This document shows positions 8,274-16,905 of a stretch of 64,000 nucleotides of DNA, piece by piece (the first letter of the stretch is position 1; each line of letters starts with the position of its first letter). Location: the NCBI RefSeq assembly GCF_031127875.1, contig NZ_JARXIA010000024.1, forward strand, positions 1 to 64,000, read 5' to 3'. A program made the translations under genes and the position numbers. Source of the DNA: Pelagicoccus sp. SDUM812005. Its GTDB lineage: Bacteria; Verrucomicrobiota; Verrucomicrobiia; Opitutales; Opitutaceae. The notes under the pieces are model-generated. The model ran no database searches, was not told where the DNA came from, and was given only the letters and a program-made list of their open reading frames with translations.

Positions 8274-8450
8274 AAGCAGCCGGTATCCGCGCTCCACCAA
8301 GGCCCATCCCCTAGTCAGCATTATTGCTACGTCCGAATACACCCCGGCTTTAGCGCCCTCTCCCCACTTGTCTCCAAAACCCACAAAACACCCCACCGCC
8401 CACTGAGCCCCATCCTCTAAGCCCTCCCCGCAACCCCACCACGATGCCCT

Positions 8451-8519
8451 CCGTAGCGCGGAGCTTCAGCCCGCGACCGCACAACCCATATCCCGCAACC
8501 CGAAGCCAACCAAAACCGC
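8451..8519. repeat. 69-base interspersed repeat, copy 1
   Basis: It begins CCGTAGCGCGGAGCTTCAGC and ends CCAAAACCGC. It aligns without gaps over all 69 bases with copy 2 at 8632-8700, with only a few mismatches. A degenerate relative lies at 52692. It is non-coding. Confidence 0.8.
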
Positions 8520-8570
8520 CCACCGCAACACAAAAAAGGTTCAACCGCACCGACAGCAAAACTCGCCAAT

Positions 8571-8600
8571 CGTAGGGCTGGAGCTTGCTCCACGCCGCAG
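8571..8600. repeat. Related repeat motif with GGAGCTTGCTCC palindrome
   Basis: CGTAGGGCTGGAGCTTGCTC followed by CACGCCGCAG shares the 'CGTAG..(C)GGAGCTT' opening with the flanking 69-base repeats and contains a perfect 12-base palindrome, GGAGCTTGCTCC. It looks like a second type of dispersed intergenic element. Confidence 0.55.
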
Positions 8601-8631
8601 AGCCCAAATCCTTTCTACCTCCTCCACTCCC

Positions 8632-8700
8632 CCGTAGCGCGGAGCTTCAGCCCGCGACCGCGCAACCCAAATTCCACACCCCGAAGCCAATCAAAACCGC
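8632..8700. repeat. 69-base interspersed repeat, copy 2
   Basis: Second gap-free copy of the 8451-8519 repeat, 181 bases downstream in the same orientation. Confidence 0.8.
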
Positions 8701-8722
8701 AGCCCCCCCCACAACACCAAAC

Positions 8723-8755
8723 AAAAAAAGGAGCCCGCCTTGCCGCGAGCTCCTT
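8723..8755 (-). terminator. Rho-independent terminator of hflK-hflC
   Basis: On the minus strand, AAGGAGC (from 8755) pairs with GCTCCTT (to 8728) and runs into a T-run at 8723-8729. It lies 30 bases beyond the hflC stop. Confidence 0.75.
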
Positions 8756-8785
8756 CAGTGAAAGTATTCGTTCTTTAACTACCTA

Positions 8786-9739
8786 TCAGTCGATTTTCTT
8801 CAGGTACTTGAAGAGCTCGCTCTCCGTGGTCAGGATCAAGGTCGTGTCGCCCTGAAGCACCGACTCGTAGGCCTCGAGCGACTTGATGAACTCGTAGAAC
8901 TCCACCGCAGCAGGCGACTGGTTGTAGGCATTCGCGTAAATCTCCGTCGCCTTCGCATCCGCATTGCCTCGAATTTCCAGCACCGTCCGGTACGCAACCG
9001 ACTCGATTTCCTGCAAGTCGCGACCGCGCTTACCGTTGATCTTCGCAGCCTCGCCGGCACCCTCGGAGCGGAAGCGTTCCGCGATCTGCTGTCGTTCAGA
9101 GATCATGCGCTGGTAGATGCTTCGCTCCACGTTGTCATGGTAGTTGACCCGCTTGAAGCGAACGTCGAGCAGCTCGATGCCGAGCTCCGTCAGCTTCTTC
9201 GAAGCTTCCTGGAAGATCTCCTCCTCTACCGCGATCCGCCCCTTCTCGATATCGGGCAGAACGCCGAGGCTGCTCGCTTGCGCGCTCAAGGTCTCGTCAA
9301 CCTGAGGCTTGCGGCCCTTGGTCGAGCGTACCATCTCGACCAGCTCATGCTTCGCGATCGCTTCCTTGGTCGCGGATCCGAGAATACCGTCCAATCTCGA
9401 CTGGGCGCTACGCTCGTCGCGCAAGCGCAGGAAGAACTGCTTCGGATCGGCGATACGCCAACGGCCAAAGGTATCCACCTCGATAAAGGTCTTGTCCTTA
9501 GTCGTCATTTCCGAGGCGCGTCCGTCCCAGCCAAGTATCCGCTTTTCCATGACATTCGGCTTTTGCACGAAGGGCACCATGAAATGCAGGCCAGACTCGA
9601 CGACCGGGTCGCCGACCACTTCCCCAAACTGAGTTAGGATCACTTGCTCGGTTTCCCGCACAGTGTAGATGGAATTATAACCCACGATAACGAGGGCCAA
9701 TAAAATGATAATCGAGAAAAATTGCGCTATTTGCTTCAT
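8786..9739 (-). CDS. hflC: Membrane protease modulator HflC (SPFH/band 7)
   Basis: 317 residues. One N-terminal membrane helix (IIILLALVIVGYNSIYTV) is followed by an SPFH domain with 'VILTQFGEVV...ESGLHFMVPFVQ' and a coiled-coil tail, so the bulk lies in the periplasm. HflC and HflK form the large ring complex that surrounds and restrains the membrane AAA protease FtsH. It is the second gene of an hflK-hflC pair with 24 bases between them, followed by a strong terminator. The length is slightly below that of the E. coli protein. Confidence 0.93.
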   Translation of the reverse strand: MKQIAQFFSIIILLALVIVGYNSIYTVRETEQVILTQFGEVVGDPVVESGLHFMVPFVQKPNVMEKRILGWDGRASEMTTKDKTFIEVDTFGRWRIADPKQFFLRLRDERSAQSRLDGILGSATKEAIAKHELVEMVRSTKGRKPQVDETLSAQASSLGVLPDIEKGRIAVEEEIFQEASKKLTELGIELLDVRFKRVNYHDNVERSIYQRMISERQQIAERFRSEGAGEAAKINGKRGRDLQEIESVAYRTVLEIRGNADAKATEIYANAYNQSPAAVEFYEFIKSLEAYESVLQGDTTLILTTESELFKYLKKID

Positions 9740-9763
9740 GCTAAATATCTCCGTTTACAGGGC

Positions 9764-10744
9764 TTAGTTCTGGTTCAGCTGCAAGAGCGGCAATACCGAA
9801 CTGGCATCGCTATCGAGCACGATCTTCTTGTCGATTCCCGAGACCACTTCCTGCATGGTCTCTAGATAGATGCGCCGCTTCGTCACCTCCGGCGCCTTAA
9901 CGTATTCCTTCAACATCGCCTCGAAACGGGCGACGTCACCCTGGGCCTCGTTGACGCGCTTGAGGGCGTAACCTTCCGCTTCCTGGATAGACTGGTTCGC
10001 CAGACCGCGGGCTCGCGGGATGACCTTGTTGTACTCGCCGTTGGCCACGTTGATCATGCTTTCGCGCTCCTGCTGGGCTTGGTTGACCTCGTTGAAGGAG
10101 GGACGCACCTGCTCCGGCGGATTCACGTTCTGCAGCTCCACCAAATCGATGCGCAGGCCGAGCTCGTACTTGTCGACCAAGGCTTGCATCATGTCCAGGG
10201 CCACCACCGACATTTCCTGGCGCCCGATGGTGATCACCTCGTCCACCGTGCGGTCGCCCACCACCGTGCGCATCACCGACTCCGAGATATACCGCAAGGT
10301 TTCCTCCGGATCCCGGACCTTGAACAGAAACAGCTTCGGATCCTCGATGCGATACTGCAAATTCCACTCCACCGAGGCAGCGTTCAAGTCACCCGTCACC
10401 ATACTGCGTTCGGCCAGCTGTTCCGTGCGGCTTGCCGAAAACTGAGTCCGATTCGTAGCGCCCGAGGAACCGAAACCGAACTCCTGCTTCATCTGGCGTT
10501 GCACAGCCACGATCTCCACCTGGTCGATGTTGAACGGCAGCTTGAAATGCAGACCGGGGTTCACGGTGTCCTTGTATTTGCCAAATCTCAGGACCACCCC
10601 TTCCGATTCGGCAGGCACCGTATATACGCTGGAAAAACCAGCCCAAATCAGCAATACGACAATCACGAGGCCAAATATGCCTCCAAACTGCCCCTTAAAA
10701 TTCTTAAATCCGTCTGGAACGTTTATTTCTATTCTATCCGCCAT
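9764..10744 (-). CDS. hflK: FtsH protease modulator HflK (SPFH/band 7)
   Basis: 326 residues. It lacks the long Gly-rich N-terminal tail of E. coli HflK. The order is a short cytoplasmic start, a membrane helix at about 24-43 (IFGLVIVVLLIWAGFSSVYTV), an SPFH domain with 'ESEGVVLRFGKYKDTVNPGLHFKLPF' and a helical C-terminus with 'NPPEQVRPSFNEVNQAQQERE', which is characteristic of HflK. It is the first gene of the pair, with a divergent promoter region shared with the haem protein gene at 10890. Confidence 0.93.
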   Translation of the reverse strand: MADRIEINVPDGFKNFKGQFGGIFGLVIVVLLIWAGFSSVYTVPAESEGVVLRFGKYKDTVNPGLHFKLPFNIDQVEIVAVQRQMKQEFGFGSSGATNRTQFSASRTEQLAERSMVTGDLNAASVEWNLQYRIEDPKLFLFKVRDPEETLRYISESVMRTVVGDRTVDEVITIGRQEMSVVALDMMQALVDKYELGLRIDLVELQNVNPPEQVRPSFNEVNQAQQERESMINVANGEYNKVIPRARGLANQSIQEAEGYALKRVNEAQGDVARFEAMLKEYVKAPEVTKRRIYLETMQEVVSGIDKKIVLDSDASSVLPLLQLNQN

Positions 10745-10889
10745 TCCCCCATACTCGGGGGGAGCTCATCCGGCGCAACGAATTTCGGACACTCTTATGA
10801 ATGTCCAACTTTCACCCCGACATCCGAGCTCTTACATTTGATGACTGTCGCGCCAACCGACATCGTACCCCAAAATTCAATACACGCCG

Positions 10890-13800
10890 ATGAAGCCCTA
10901 CCGACTCCTACTCCTGATCGCCGCCAGCCTAAGCGCCACCAGCCCAGCCCTCTTCCCGCAAGCTTTCGACGAGCTCCTAAAACCCAGCGAACACTGGCAG
11001 CGGGCCGATTCCATCGCTCTCTCGGCAGACTCGAGCAGCTTCGAAGCCAGCGACGCCCCAGACGGCGCCATCCTCTACACCCACGGCACCGCCGAAGGCG
11101 ACGGCTACCTCCTAAGCAAGTCGAACTACTCCGACCAGATCGTCTCCTTCGAATACCTTCTCCCCTCCGGCTCCCAAGCTGGGGTCTACCTGCAGGGACG
11201 CTACGAGCTCAAGCTCGCCACCGATTCCGCCGGAGCCCTCGCTAGCGGCTTCAACCCCGAGACCAACGCCCCGTTTCCCAGCGTCCCTCCCCTCGTCCAA
11301 GCCGCCAAGTCTGCCGGCGAATGGAACGCCATCTCGATCCGCTTCCGCACCTTCCGCCGCGACGAAACCTTCAACAAGCTTGCCAACGCCACCTTCCTCG
11401 AAGTCACCCTCAACGGCCAAACCGTACAGAGCGACGCCCAGATCCCCAACTTCACCGCCGGTTCCATCAAGCAATGGGAGCAATACGACGGCCCCCTCGC
11501 CTTCCGGGCGGCCAACGGGCCCATCGCGATCCGCAAGCTCCATATCGACCACGCCGACTACGACGGCGTCACCGTGCCCGCCCTCGGCGAAAAGACCAAC
11601 GCCCGCGAACTGATCGACCAAGTCCAGCTCGGCAAAGAGACCTTCACCGCCCTCGGCTGCATAGAATGCCACACCACCAAGAAAGGCGACACCTCCTTCA
11701 AGACCGGCCCCAACCTCTACGGACTCTTCCAACGCCCCCCCAAGAAACACGAGATCCACGAGCCCGCCTCGGACGCCCGCTTCACCATCGAAGCCGACCT
11801 CTCCTACGCCAAACGCTCCATCCGCACCCCCGCAGTCGAGCTGGCCATCGCCTCGAGCGGCCCGCAAGCCGGCCAGCCTTACCTCCCCATCATGGTCCCC
11901 TACAGCGAGGAGATCCTTTCCAACGCCAAGCTCGACGCCATCTACCGCTACCTCGCCACCCTCAACGACGCGCCCCAACGCGGCCCCGTAGAAGTGCTGG
12001 TCACCCAGGACGGCCCCACTGAATACAACCCGCTCGAAGACAAAAACGAGATCCTCGTCTCCGATCGTACCCGCATCCAACGCGGTTCCATGAGCGGCGT
12101 ATCCGGCCGTTCCATACATGTAGGCCTCCCCTTCGGGCTCAACTACACCTTCGACCCCCGCAGCCTCGCGATCGAAAAGATTTGGCAAGGCGGATTCCTC
12201 AATGCCGCCGGCGAGTGGGAAAACCGCGGCGGCAGCGGTTTCGTCCCCGGCTTCGAAAACAAGGAAATCAGCCTGCCAGAAAACCAAGGCCTCATCGCCC
12301 CGCTCGACGCCCAAGGAGAACGCATCGACTTTTCCTTCAAGGAAGCAAAGTTCCGCGATTTCGAAACCATCGAAGCCTCCCTGCGCAGCGAAAAGGACCA
12401 CCTGCAGCTCCTCGCGGAAATCGACGCCCAATTCCTCGGGTACACCCTCCCTTCTTCTCCCGCCGACGCGTCTCCAAGCTTTCACTACCGCATCGGCGAG
12501 AACCAGATTTCCGTCCAAGCGACTATCGCCAAGGATGGATCTACCCAAATCCAGCTCTCCGGTTCGCTCGCCTCCCCTCAAACCTTCGCCCTCAACCTAG
12601 CGACCCTCAAGCATGCCAAAGCGAGCAGCGGGTCGCTCAGAGAAAACGGCCATTGGACGCTCCCTGCCACTACTCAGCTCAAGGCGACCCTAAGCGGCAA
12701 GATCGGGCTCGCCGCCTACGCGTGGCGTCCCGAAAGCGCGAATACGGAATACCTACAACAAGAATTTTCCGTCGAAGCCACCCAAGCCCAGCTCCCCCGT
12801 GGCTACCACTCAGAACAGTATCTCCCCCCTCACAACAACTTCGGACGCGAGCTCCTCTTCGAGGCCACCGCCATCGACGTCGCCCCGGACGGCACGATCG
12901 TCGTCGGCACCCGCACCTCCGGCATCTGGAGAATCGTAGATGGCAAATGGATACGCTTCGCCGAAGGCCTCTTCGACTGTCTCGGCCTCGTGGTGGAAGA
13001 CCAGAAAGGCCTCACCATCGTAGCCGGACAAAAGCCGGAGCTCACCCGTATCTCCGACGTAGATGGCGACGGCATCGCAGACACCTTCGAAACGCTCTCC
13101 GACCAATTCAGCTTCCACAGCAACTATCACTCCTACCTGCACGGCCCCGTCCGCGACACCGCCGGAAACTACTACTACAACCTGAACCTCCTCCATACCG
13201 ACCAAGCCGTCTTCAAGGGAGAAGGCCTCTACATGGGCACCTCTGGCGGCTTCAGCGGCTGGACCATCAAAGTCACTCCCGAAGGCGATTTCATCCCCTG
13301 GGCCAACGGACTGCGCAGCCCCGCCAGCCTCGGCATCGACACCGACGACACCCTTTGGTACGCCGACAACCAAGGCGAATACGTCAGCACCTCCAAGCTC
13401 TTCGTCCTCCGGGCCCACAAATACTACGGGCACCCCTCCGGACTCGTCGACCTGCCCGGCCTCGGTCCCGACTCCCCCGAGCTGAGCTGGCCCGCAGCCG
13501 CCGCCAATCGAGAAAAAGCGGTCGCCCTCTTCCCGCACAACAAAGTCGCAAACTCCCCCGGCCACATGACCTGGGACACCACCGGCGGCGCCTTCGGCCC
13601 CTTCGCCGGTCAAATGTTCATCGGCGACCAAACCCAATCCAAGCTGCTACGCGTCGCCACTTACCAAATACAAGGCGAAACCAGAGCGGCAGTCATTCCC
13701 TTCGGCGAAAAGCTCCAATCCGGCATCATGCGTCCCGTATTCCTCCCCGACGGCAGCCTCCTGCTCGGACAAACCGGACGCGGCTGGCAAGCTCACGGCG

Positions 13801-14183
13801 GCAAGATCGCCAGCTTGCAACGCATCGTCTGGGACGGCCAAACCATTGCCCAAGCCATCCACTCCGCTCGACTGCATGACGACGAACAAACGATCAGCAT
13901 CGCCCTCACCCAAGCGATCGACGCCAGCGTAACCGCAGATCAACTACAGTCGCAGCTCTCCCTAACGTCCTGGACCTATCGAGACGCGCCCGACTACGGA
14001 TCCCCCGAGCTCGACACCACCGAGCACCGGATCCGCTCCGCAGCCCTTTCGGAAGACCGCCGGCAAATCACCCTTAACCTCGCTCCGGAAAGCTTCCAAG
14101 ACATCGAGTTCCAAACCAGTCGCGTCTACCACCTAAAGCTGCAACTCGACGAGCAATACGAAGCCTACATCACCGGGAAATAG
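10890..14183 (+). CDS. Exported DUF1080 / cytochrome c / DUF6797-like / beta-propeller fusion
   Basis: 1097 residues. A signal peptide (1-24) is followed by a concanavalin-like DUF1080 (3-keto-disaccharide hydrolase type) domain at about 40-220. A single haem c site, C257-I-E-C260-H261, comes next, with 'LPIMVPYSEEIL' as candidate sixth-ligand region. A central domain at about 370-620 resembles DUF6797. A beta-propeller with calcium-like 'DVDGDGIAD' loop at about 645-960 resembles sorbosone/PQQ-type dehydrogenases, and a beta-sandwich ends the protein. Such fusions are typical of Verrucomicrobiota and Planctomycetota and are thought to oxidise sugars in the periplasm. It stands alone; substrate and electron acceptor are unknown. 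Confidence 0.82.
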   Translation: MKPYRLLLLIAASLSATSPALFPQAFDELLKPSEHWQRADSIALSADSSSFEASDAPDGAILYTHGTAEGDGYLLSKSNYSDQIVSFEYLLPSGSQAGVYLQGRYELKLATDSAGALASGFNPETNAPFPSVPPLVQAAKSAGEWNAISIRFRTFRRDETFNKLANATFLEVTLNGQTVQSDAQIPNFTAGSIKQWEQYDGPLAFRAANGPIAIRKLHIDHADYDGVTVPALGEKTNARELIDQVQLGKETFTALGCIECHTTKKGDTSFKTGPNLYGLFQRPPKKHEIHEPASDARFTIEADLSYAKRSIRTPAVELAIASSGPQAGQPYLPIMVPYSEEILSNAKLDAIYRYLATLNDAPQRGPVEVLVTQDGPTEYNPLEDKNEILVSDRTRIQRGSMSGVSGRSIHVGLPFGLNYTFDPRSLAIEKIWQGGFLNAAGEWENRGGSGFVPGFENKEISLPENQGLIAPLDAQGERIDFSFKEAKFRDFETIEASLRSEKDHLQLLAEIDAQFLGYTLPSSPADASPSFHYRIGENQISVQATIAKDGSTQIQLSGSLASPQTFALNLATLKHAKASSGSLRENGHWTLPATTQLKATLSGKIGLAAYAWRPESANTEYLQQEFSVEATQAQLPRGYHSEQYLPPHNNFGRELLFEATAIDVAPDGTIVVGTRTSGIWRIVDGKWIRFAEGLFDCLGLVVEDQKGLTIVAGQKPELTRISDVDGDGIADTFETLSDQFSFHSNYHSYLHGPVRDTAGNYYYNLNLLHTDQAVFKGEGLYMGTSGGFSGWTIKVTPEGDFIPWANGLRSPASLGIDTDDTLWYADNQGEYVSTSKLFVLRAHKYYGHPSGLVDLPGLGPDSPELSWPAAAANREKAVALFPHNKVANSPGHMTWDTTGGAFGPFAGQMFIGDQTQSKLLRVATYQIQGETRAAVIPFGEKLQSGIMRPVFLPDGSLLLGQTGRGWQAHGGKIASLQRIVWDGQTIAQAIHSARLHDDEQTISIALTQAIDASVTADQLQSQLSLTSWTYRDAPDYGSPELDTTEHRIRSAALSEDRRQITLNLAPESFQDIEFQTSRVYHLKLQLDEQYEAYITGK

Positions 14184-14225
14184 CTCCGGCGCCAATCGAG
14201 TTCCAGCCCGCGTACCGCGGTTTCC

Positions 14226-16331
14226 CTAAACCACTCGCTGCAGCTGACCCCAGCTGTAGCGCTGGAACAAGGGACGCCACGATTCGTGCAGGTCGTCCGG
14301 ATCCAAGGTCCAAACCTCGCGATGCAGCCGACTCATCAAATTCGCGTCGCCCAGCACCAGCTTGCACTCGGAGGCGCGTAACCCTTCTACTCCCTTGTAG
14401 AGGAGCGATTCTTCCAATCGCTCGGAACTCCCAGCGTCCAAGCTCGACTCCGTCTCTCGAGCCAAAGCCACCCGAATCGCGTTCAAATACGGGTCCACCG
14501 CCGCATTCATCAAGCCGACCACTGGGTCCGACTCCTCGAAAATCCAATTCTTCCGCTTCCACTCCTGCTCGTTTTCCTTCACCGCCACCAGCTCCGGCTC
14601 GACCTTGTGCTCGACAGGCGTCACCAAAACGCCGATACGCCGCAGCCAAGCTCCGATGGAGGGCTTGCTCAATATCCAGGACACAAGCGGAGCCAAGACC
14701 ATAGCCCCGCTGACCGGCAAGGTCCAATAGAGAAACGACTCGCTCACCTGGCGAGCCAAGATGGTGAAGGCAACTCCCACCATGGCATGCCCCTTGTGGG
14801 CGGCAAACGCGTCCAGCAGGCTCAAGCCGTCTCCCGCCAAGCGGTTTTGAGTGCTCCAGCCCACTCCTTTCCCCAGCGCGGTGAACACCACGAACTGGCC
14901 ATGATAGAGCATCATGATAGGAGCGACCAAGGCGGAGCACACGATCTCGAGCAGGACGCTCAGGGAGCAGCGTAACCATCCTCCGAATACACGCGTCCTT
15001 CCGTCGCTCAAGAACGCGTCCAGCAGCGCCAGCACCTTCGGCAGGAACAGGAGACTAAACGTCACCCCGGCCACCAGCAACCCATGGTCGGACAAGGGGA
15101 TTTGAAACCAGTCCCCCACCCCCGAGGTCGGCAGCAAGGAAAGGCCGCTGCGTACCCGGTTATACATCAAGATTCCGCTCAGGATCAGGAACAAGCCCCA
15201 CAGCAAGGACGAAGCGTAGCCCATGATCCCGTTCGCCAAATGCAAGCGGCTGGCAAAGGTCAGTCCCCGCGAGAACAGAAGCCAAAAGTGCTGCATATTC
15301 CCTTGGCACCAACGGCGGTCGCGCTTGGCGTGCTCCACGATATCCTGCGGACACTCCTCGTAGCTCGCCTCCAAATCTTCCGCCAAGCGCACCTCGAATC
15401 CGGCCCGCTGCATCAGAGCAGCTTCCACGAAATCGTGGCTAAGGATCTTTCCGCCAAACGGCTCCCGCCCGGGCAAATCCGGCAAGGCGCAATGCTCCAT
15501 AAACGGAGCCATACGGATGATCGCGTTGTGGCCCCAGTAGTTGCCTTGCCCACCTTGCCAGAAGTTGAGGCCTGCGATAAAGACAGGGCCATAGAAGTGA
15601 TTGGAAAACTGCTGCAAGCGGCCCCAAAAGCTTTCCGAGTAGACGATCTTCGGCGCTGTCTGCAAAATCCCGATACGCGTGTCCGCCTCCATTCGTCGAT
15701 AGAGCGACATCAGAGTTTCGCCGCTCATGATACTGTCCGCGTCGAGCGTTACCATATAGCGGTAGCGAAGCCCCCAGCTCTCGCAAAATTCCAGCAAGTT
15801 ACCCGCCTTCTTGTCCGTATTCACAGAACGGCGACGGTAATAGATGCGACCAAAAGCCTTGAGGTCGCGACACAGGGACGCCCAGCTCTGCTCCTCCTCC
15901 AGCCACCGTTCCGGCTTCGTCGAATCGCTAAGGATATAAAAGTCGAACACCTCCGATCCAGCCTGTTGCTGCAAGGATTCGTACATCGCCTTCAGCCCCG
16001 CGAACACGCGGCGCGGATCTTCGTTGTACACCGGCAAAACGACCGCAACGCTACCGGGATTTTCCTTGTCGAGCGACACCTCAAGCGGCTTTCGGGCCTG
16101 TCGCCGACGCTTGAAAAAGCCCACCAAAGAATGCGTGGCGCCCCAAGAAATGTTCCAGGTGAGAATCGCGAACAGCAGGCTTACCGGCCACAGTCCTTCC
16201 TCGATGCCCACCCGCCAAAGCAGGTTTCCAAACAAGACCGTTGGAAACACCGTGAACAGCAAGGCCGTCACGAAAAAGAACAGTCGCTGCCAGTCGAAAA
16301 ACTGTCCGAAGCTTACATTTCCGCTTTTCAT
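14226..16331 (-). CDS. opgH: Glucans biosynthesis glucosyltransferase OpgH/MdoH
   Basis: 701 residues, shorter than the E. coli enzyme (about 850) mainly at the N-terminus. It is an inner-membrane family 2 glycosyltransferase that polymerises glucose from UDP-glucose into osmoregulated periplasmic glucans. Visible features are two N-terminal membrane helices, 'VAVVLPVYNEDPRRV' (nucleotide-sugar binding), 'VTLDADSIM' (metal-binding DxD), 'LSHDFVEAAL' (catalytic acid block), 'RDRRWCQGNMQH' (the Q/RxxRW block), and then a cluster of membrane helices. It is the last gene of the opgG operon, starting one base after the preceding stop. Confidence 0.92.
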   Translation of the reverse strand: MKSGNVSFGQFFDWQRLFFFVTALLFTVFPTVLFGNLLWRVGIEEGLWPVSLLFAILTWNISWGATHSLVGFFKRRRQARKPLEVSLDKENPGSVAVVLPVYNEDPRRVFAGLKAMYESLQQQAGSEVFDFYILSDSTKPERWLEEEQSWASLCRDLKAFGRIYYRRRSVNTDKKAGNLLEFCESWGLRYRYMVTLDADSIMSGETLMSLYRRMEADTRIGILQTAPKIVYSESFWGRLQQFSNHFYGPVFIAGLNFWQGGQGNYWGHNAIIRMAPFMEHCALPDLPGREPFGGKILSHDFVEAALMQRAGFEVRLAEDLEASYEECPQDIVEHAKRDRRWCQGNMQHFWLLFSRGLTFASRLHLANGIMGYASSLLWGLFLILSGILMYNRVRSGLSLLPTSGVGDWFQIPLSDHGLLVAGVTFSLLFLPKVLALLDAFLSDGRTRVFGGWLRCSLSVLLEIVCSALVAPIMMLYHGQFVVFTALGKGVGWSTQNRLAGDGLSLLDAFAAHKGHAMVGVAFTILARQVSESFLYWTLPVSGAMVLAPLVSWILSKPSIGAWLRRIGVLVTPVEHKVEPELVAVKENEQEWKRKNWIFEESDPVVGLMNAAVDPYLNAIRVALARETESSLDAGSSERLEESLLYKGVEGLRASECKLVLGDANLMSRLHREVWTLDPDDLHESWRPLFQRYSWGQLQRVV

Positions 16332-16332
16332 A

Positions 16333-16905
16333 TCAACGCAGCAAATACACCAATAAACCGATTCCGCCGAGGTACAGCGTCCAAACGAAAAGCGCCCCGA
16401 GAATCGGCCAGCGATCGATCACACGCCAGGTTTCGTCGGCCACCGCCGACACCGGTCCCAAGTCAATGTCACGCGGCGTCATGCGGGCCTTGCTAAACTC
16501 CGGCCCCGTGCTCAGGTAGGTCGCCTTCATCGCCTCCAGAAACTCAGCCGGCCAAGGTCCCGGATGAAGGAACTCGCTTTGCCAACGAGCCGGCATGTCG
16601 GCCAGAAACAAAGCCAATCGCCCTTGGGCTCCCAGTTCTCCATGCTCCACGCCCGCAGCGTCCAGCACGCGGCCGAACCAAGACTTCACCACCTCCTTGG
16701 CCTCTTCCATGGCCAGGACAGAAGCGGACTTAGGACTCCCCTCGTAGCGCTCCGCAGCCCGAGAAAGGATCTGGGCCACCAACTGGCTCAGCAGCAAGCG
16801 GTCGCGGATCTGCAAGGCGCAGAAGTAGCTTTCCACCCGCTCGTACGCTTCGCTCCAGTCCACGAAGCCCTCGCTCCGCGGGACGATCCTGTTCAACGTG
16901 TCCAT
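16333..16905 (-). CDS. Unknown protein with C-terminal membrane anchor, encoded between opgG and opgH
   Basis: 190 residues from the ATG at 16905, which overlaps the last 13 bases of opgG. The next gene, opgH, begins one base after its stop, so the three genes are translationally linked. Residues 1-160 are soluble, helical and acidic (SEAYERVESYFCALQIRDRLL). The last 22 residues are a membrane helix (LGALFVWTLYLGGIGLLVYLL), giving a tail-anchored topology. I do not recognise the family. Its position makes a role in assembling, localising or regulating the glucan synthase likely, but that is inference. Confidence 0.72.
   Translation of the reverse strand: MDTLNRIVPRSEGFVDWSEAYERVESYFCALQIRDRLLLSQLVAQILSRAAERYEGSPKSASVLAMEEAKEVVKSWFGRVLDAAGVEHGELGAQGRLALFLADMPARWQSEFLHPGPWPAEFLEAMKATYLSTGPEFSKARMTPRDIDLGPVSAVADETWRVIDRWPILGALFVWTLYLGGIGLLVYLLR

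Larger units (their letters stand above)
8274..8785. other. 512-base intergenic island with dispersed repeats
   Basis: No credible gene is visible in any frame. The stretch is C-rich and holds two copies of a 69-base repeat (8451, 8632), a related motif between them (8571) and the hflKC terminator at 8728. The upstream part (8274-8400) should contain the promoter of the sorting-signal gene. Confidence 0.7.

Noticed and set aside
8350-8607. 85-codon minus-strand frame in the repeat island
   Set aside because: It lies over the repeats, is Gly/Arg-rich low complexity and has no protein-like pattern.
11112-12581. 489-codon minus-strand frame opposite the haem fusion gene
   Set aside because: Antisense shadow with low-complexity Gly/Val/Glu composition.
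12182-13879. 565-codon plus-strand frame within the haem fusion gene
   Set aside because: Arg/Pro/His-rich out-of-frame shadow typical of GC-rich genes.
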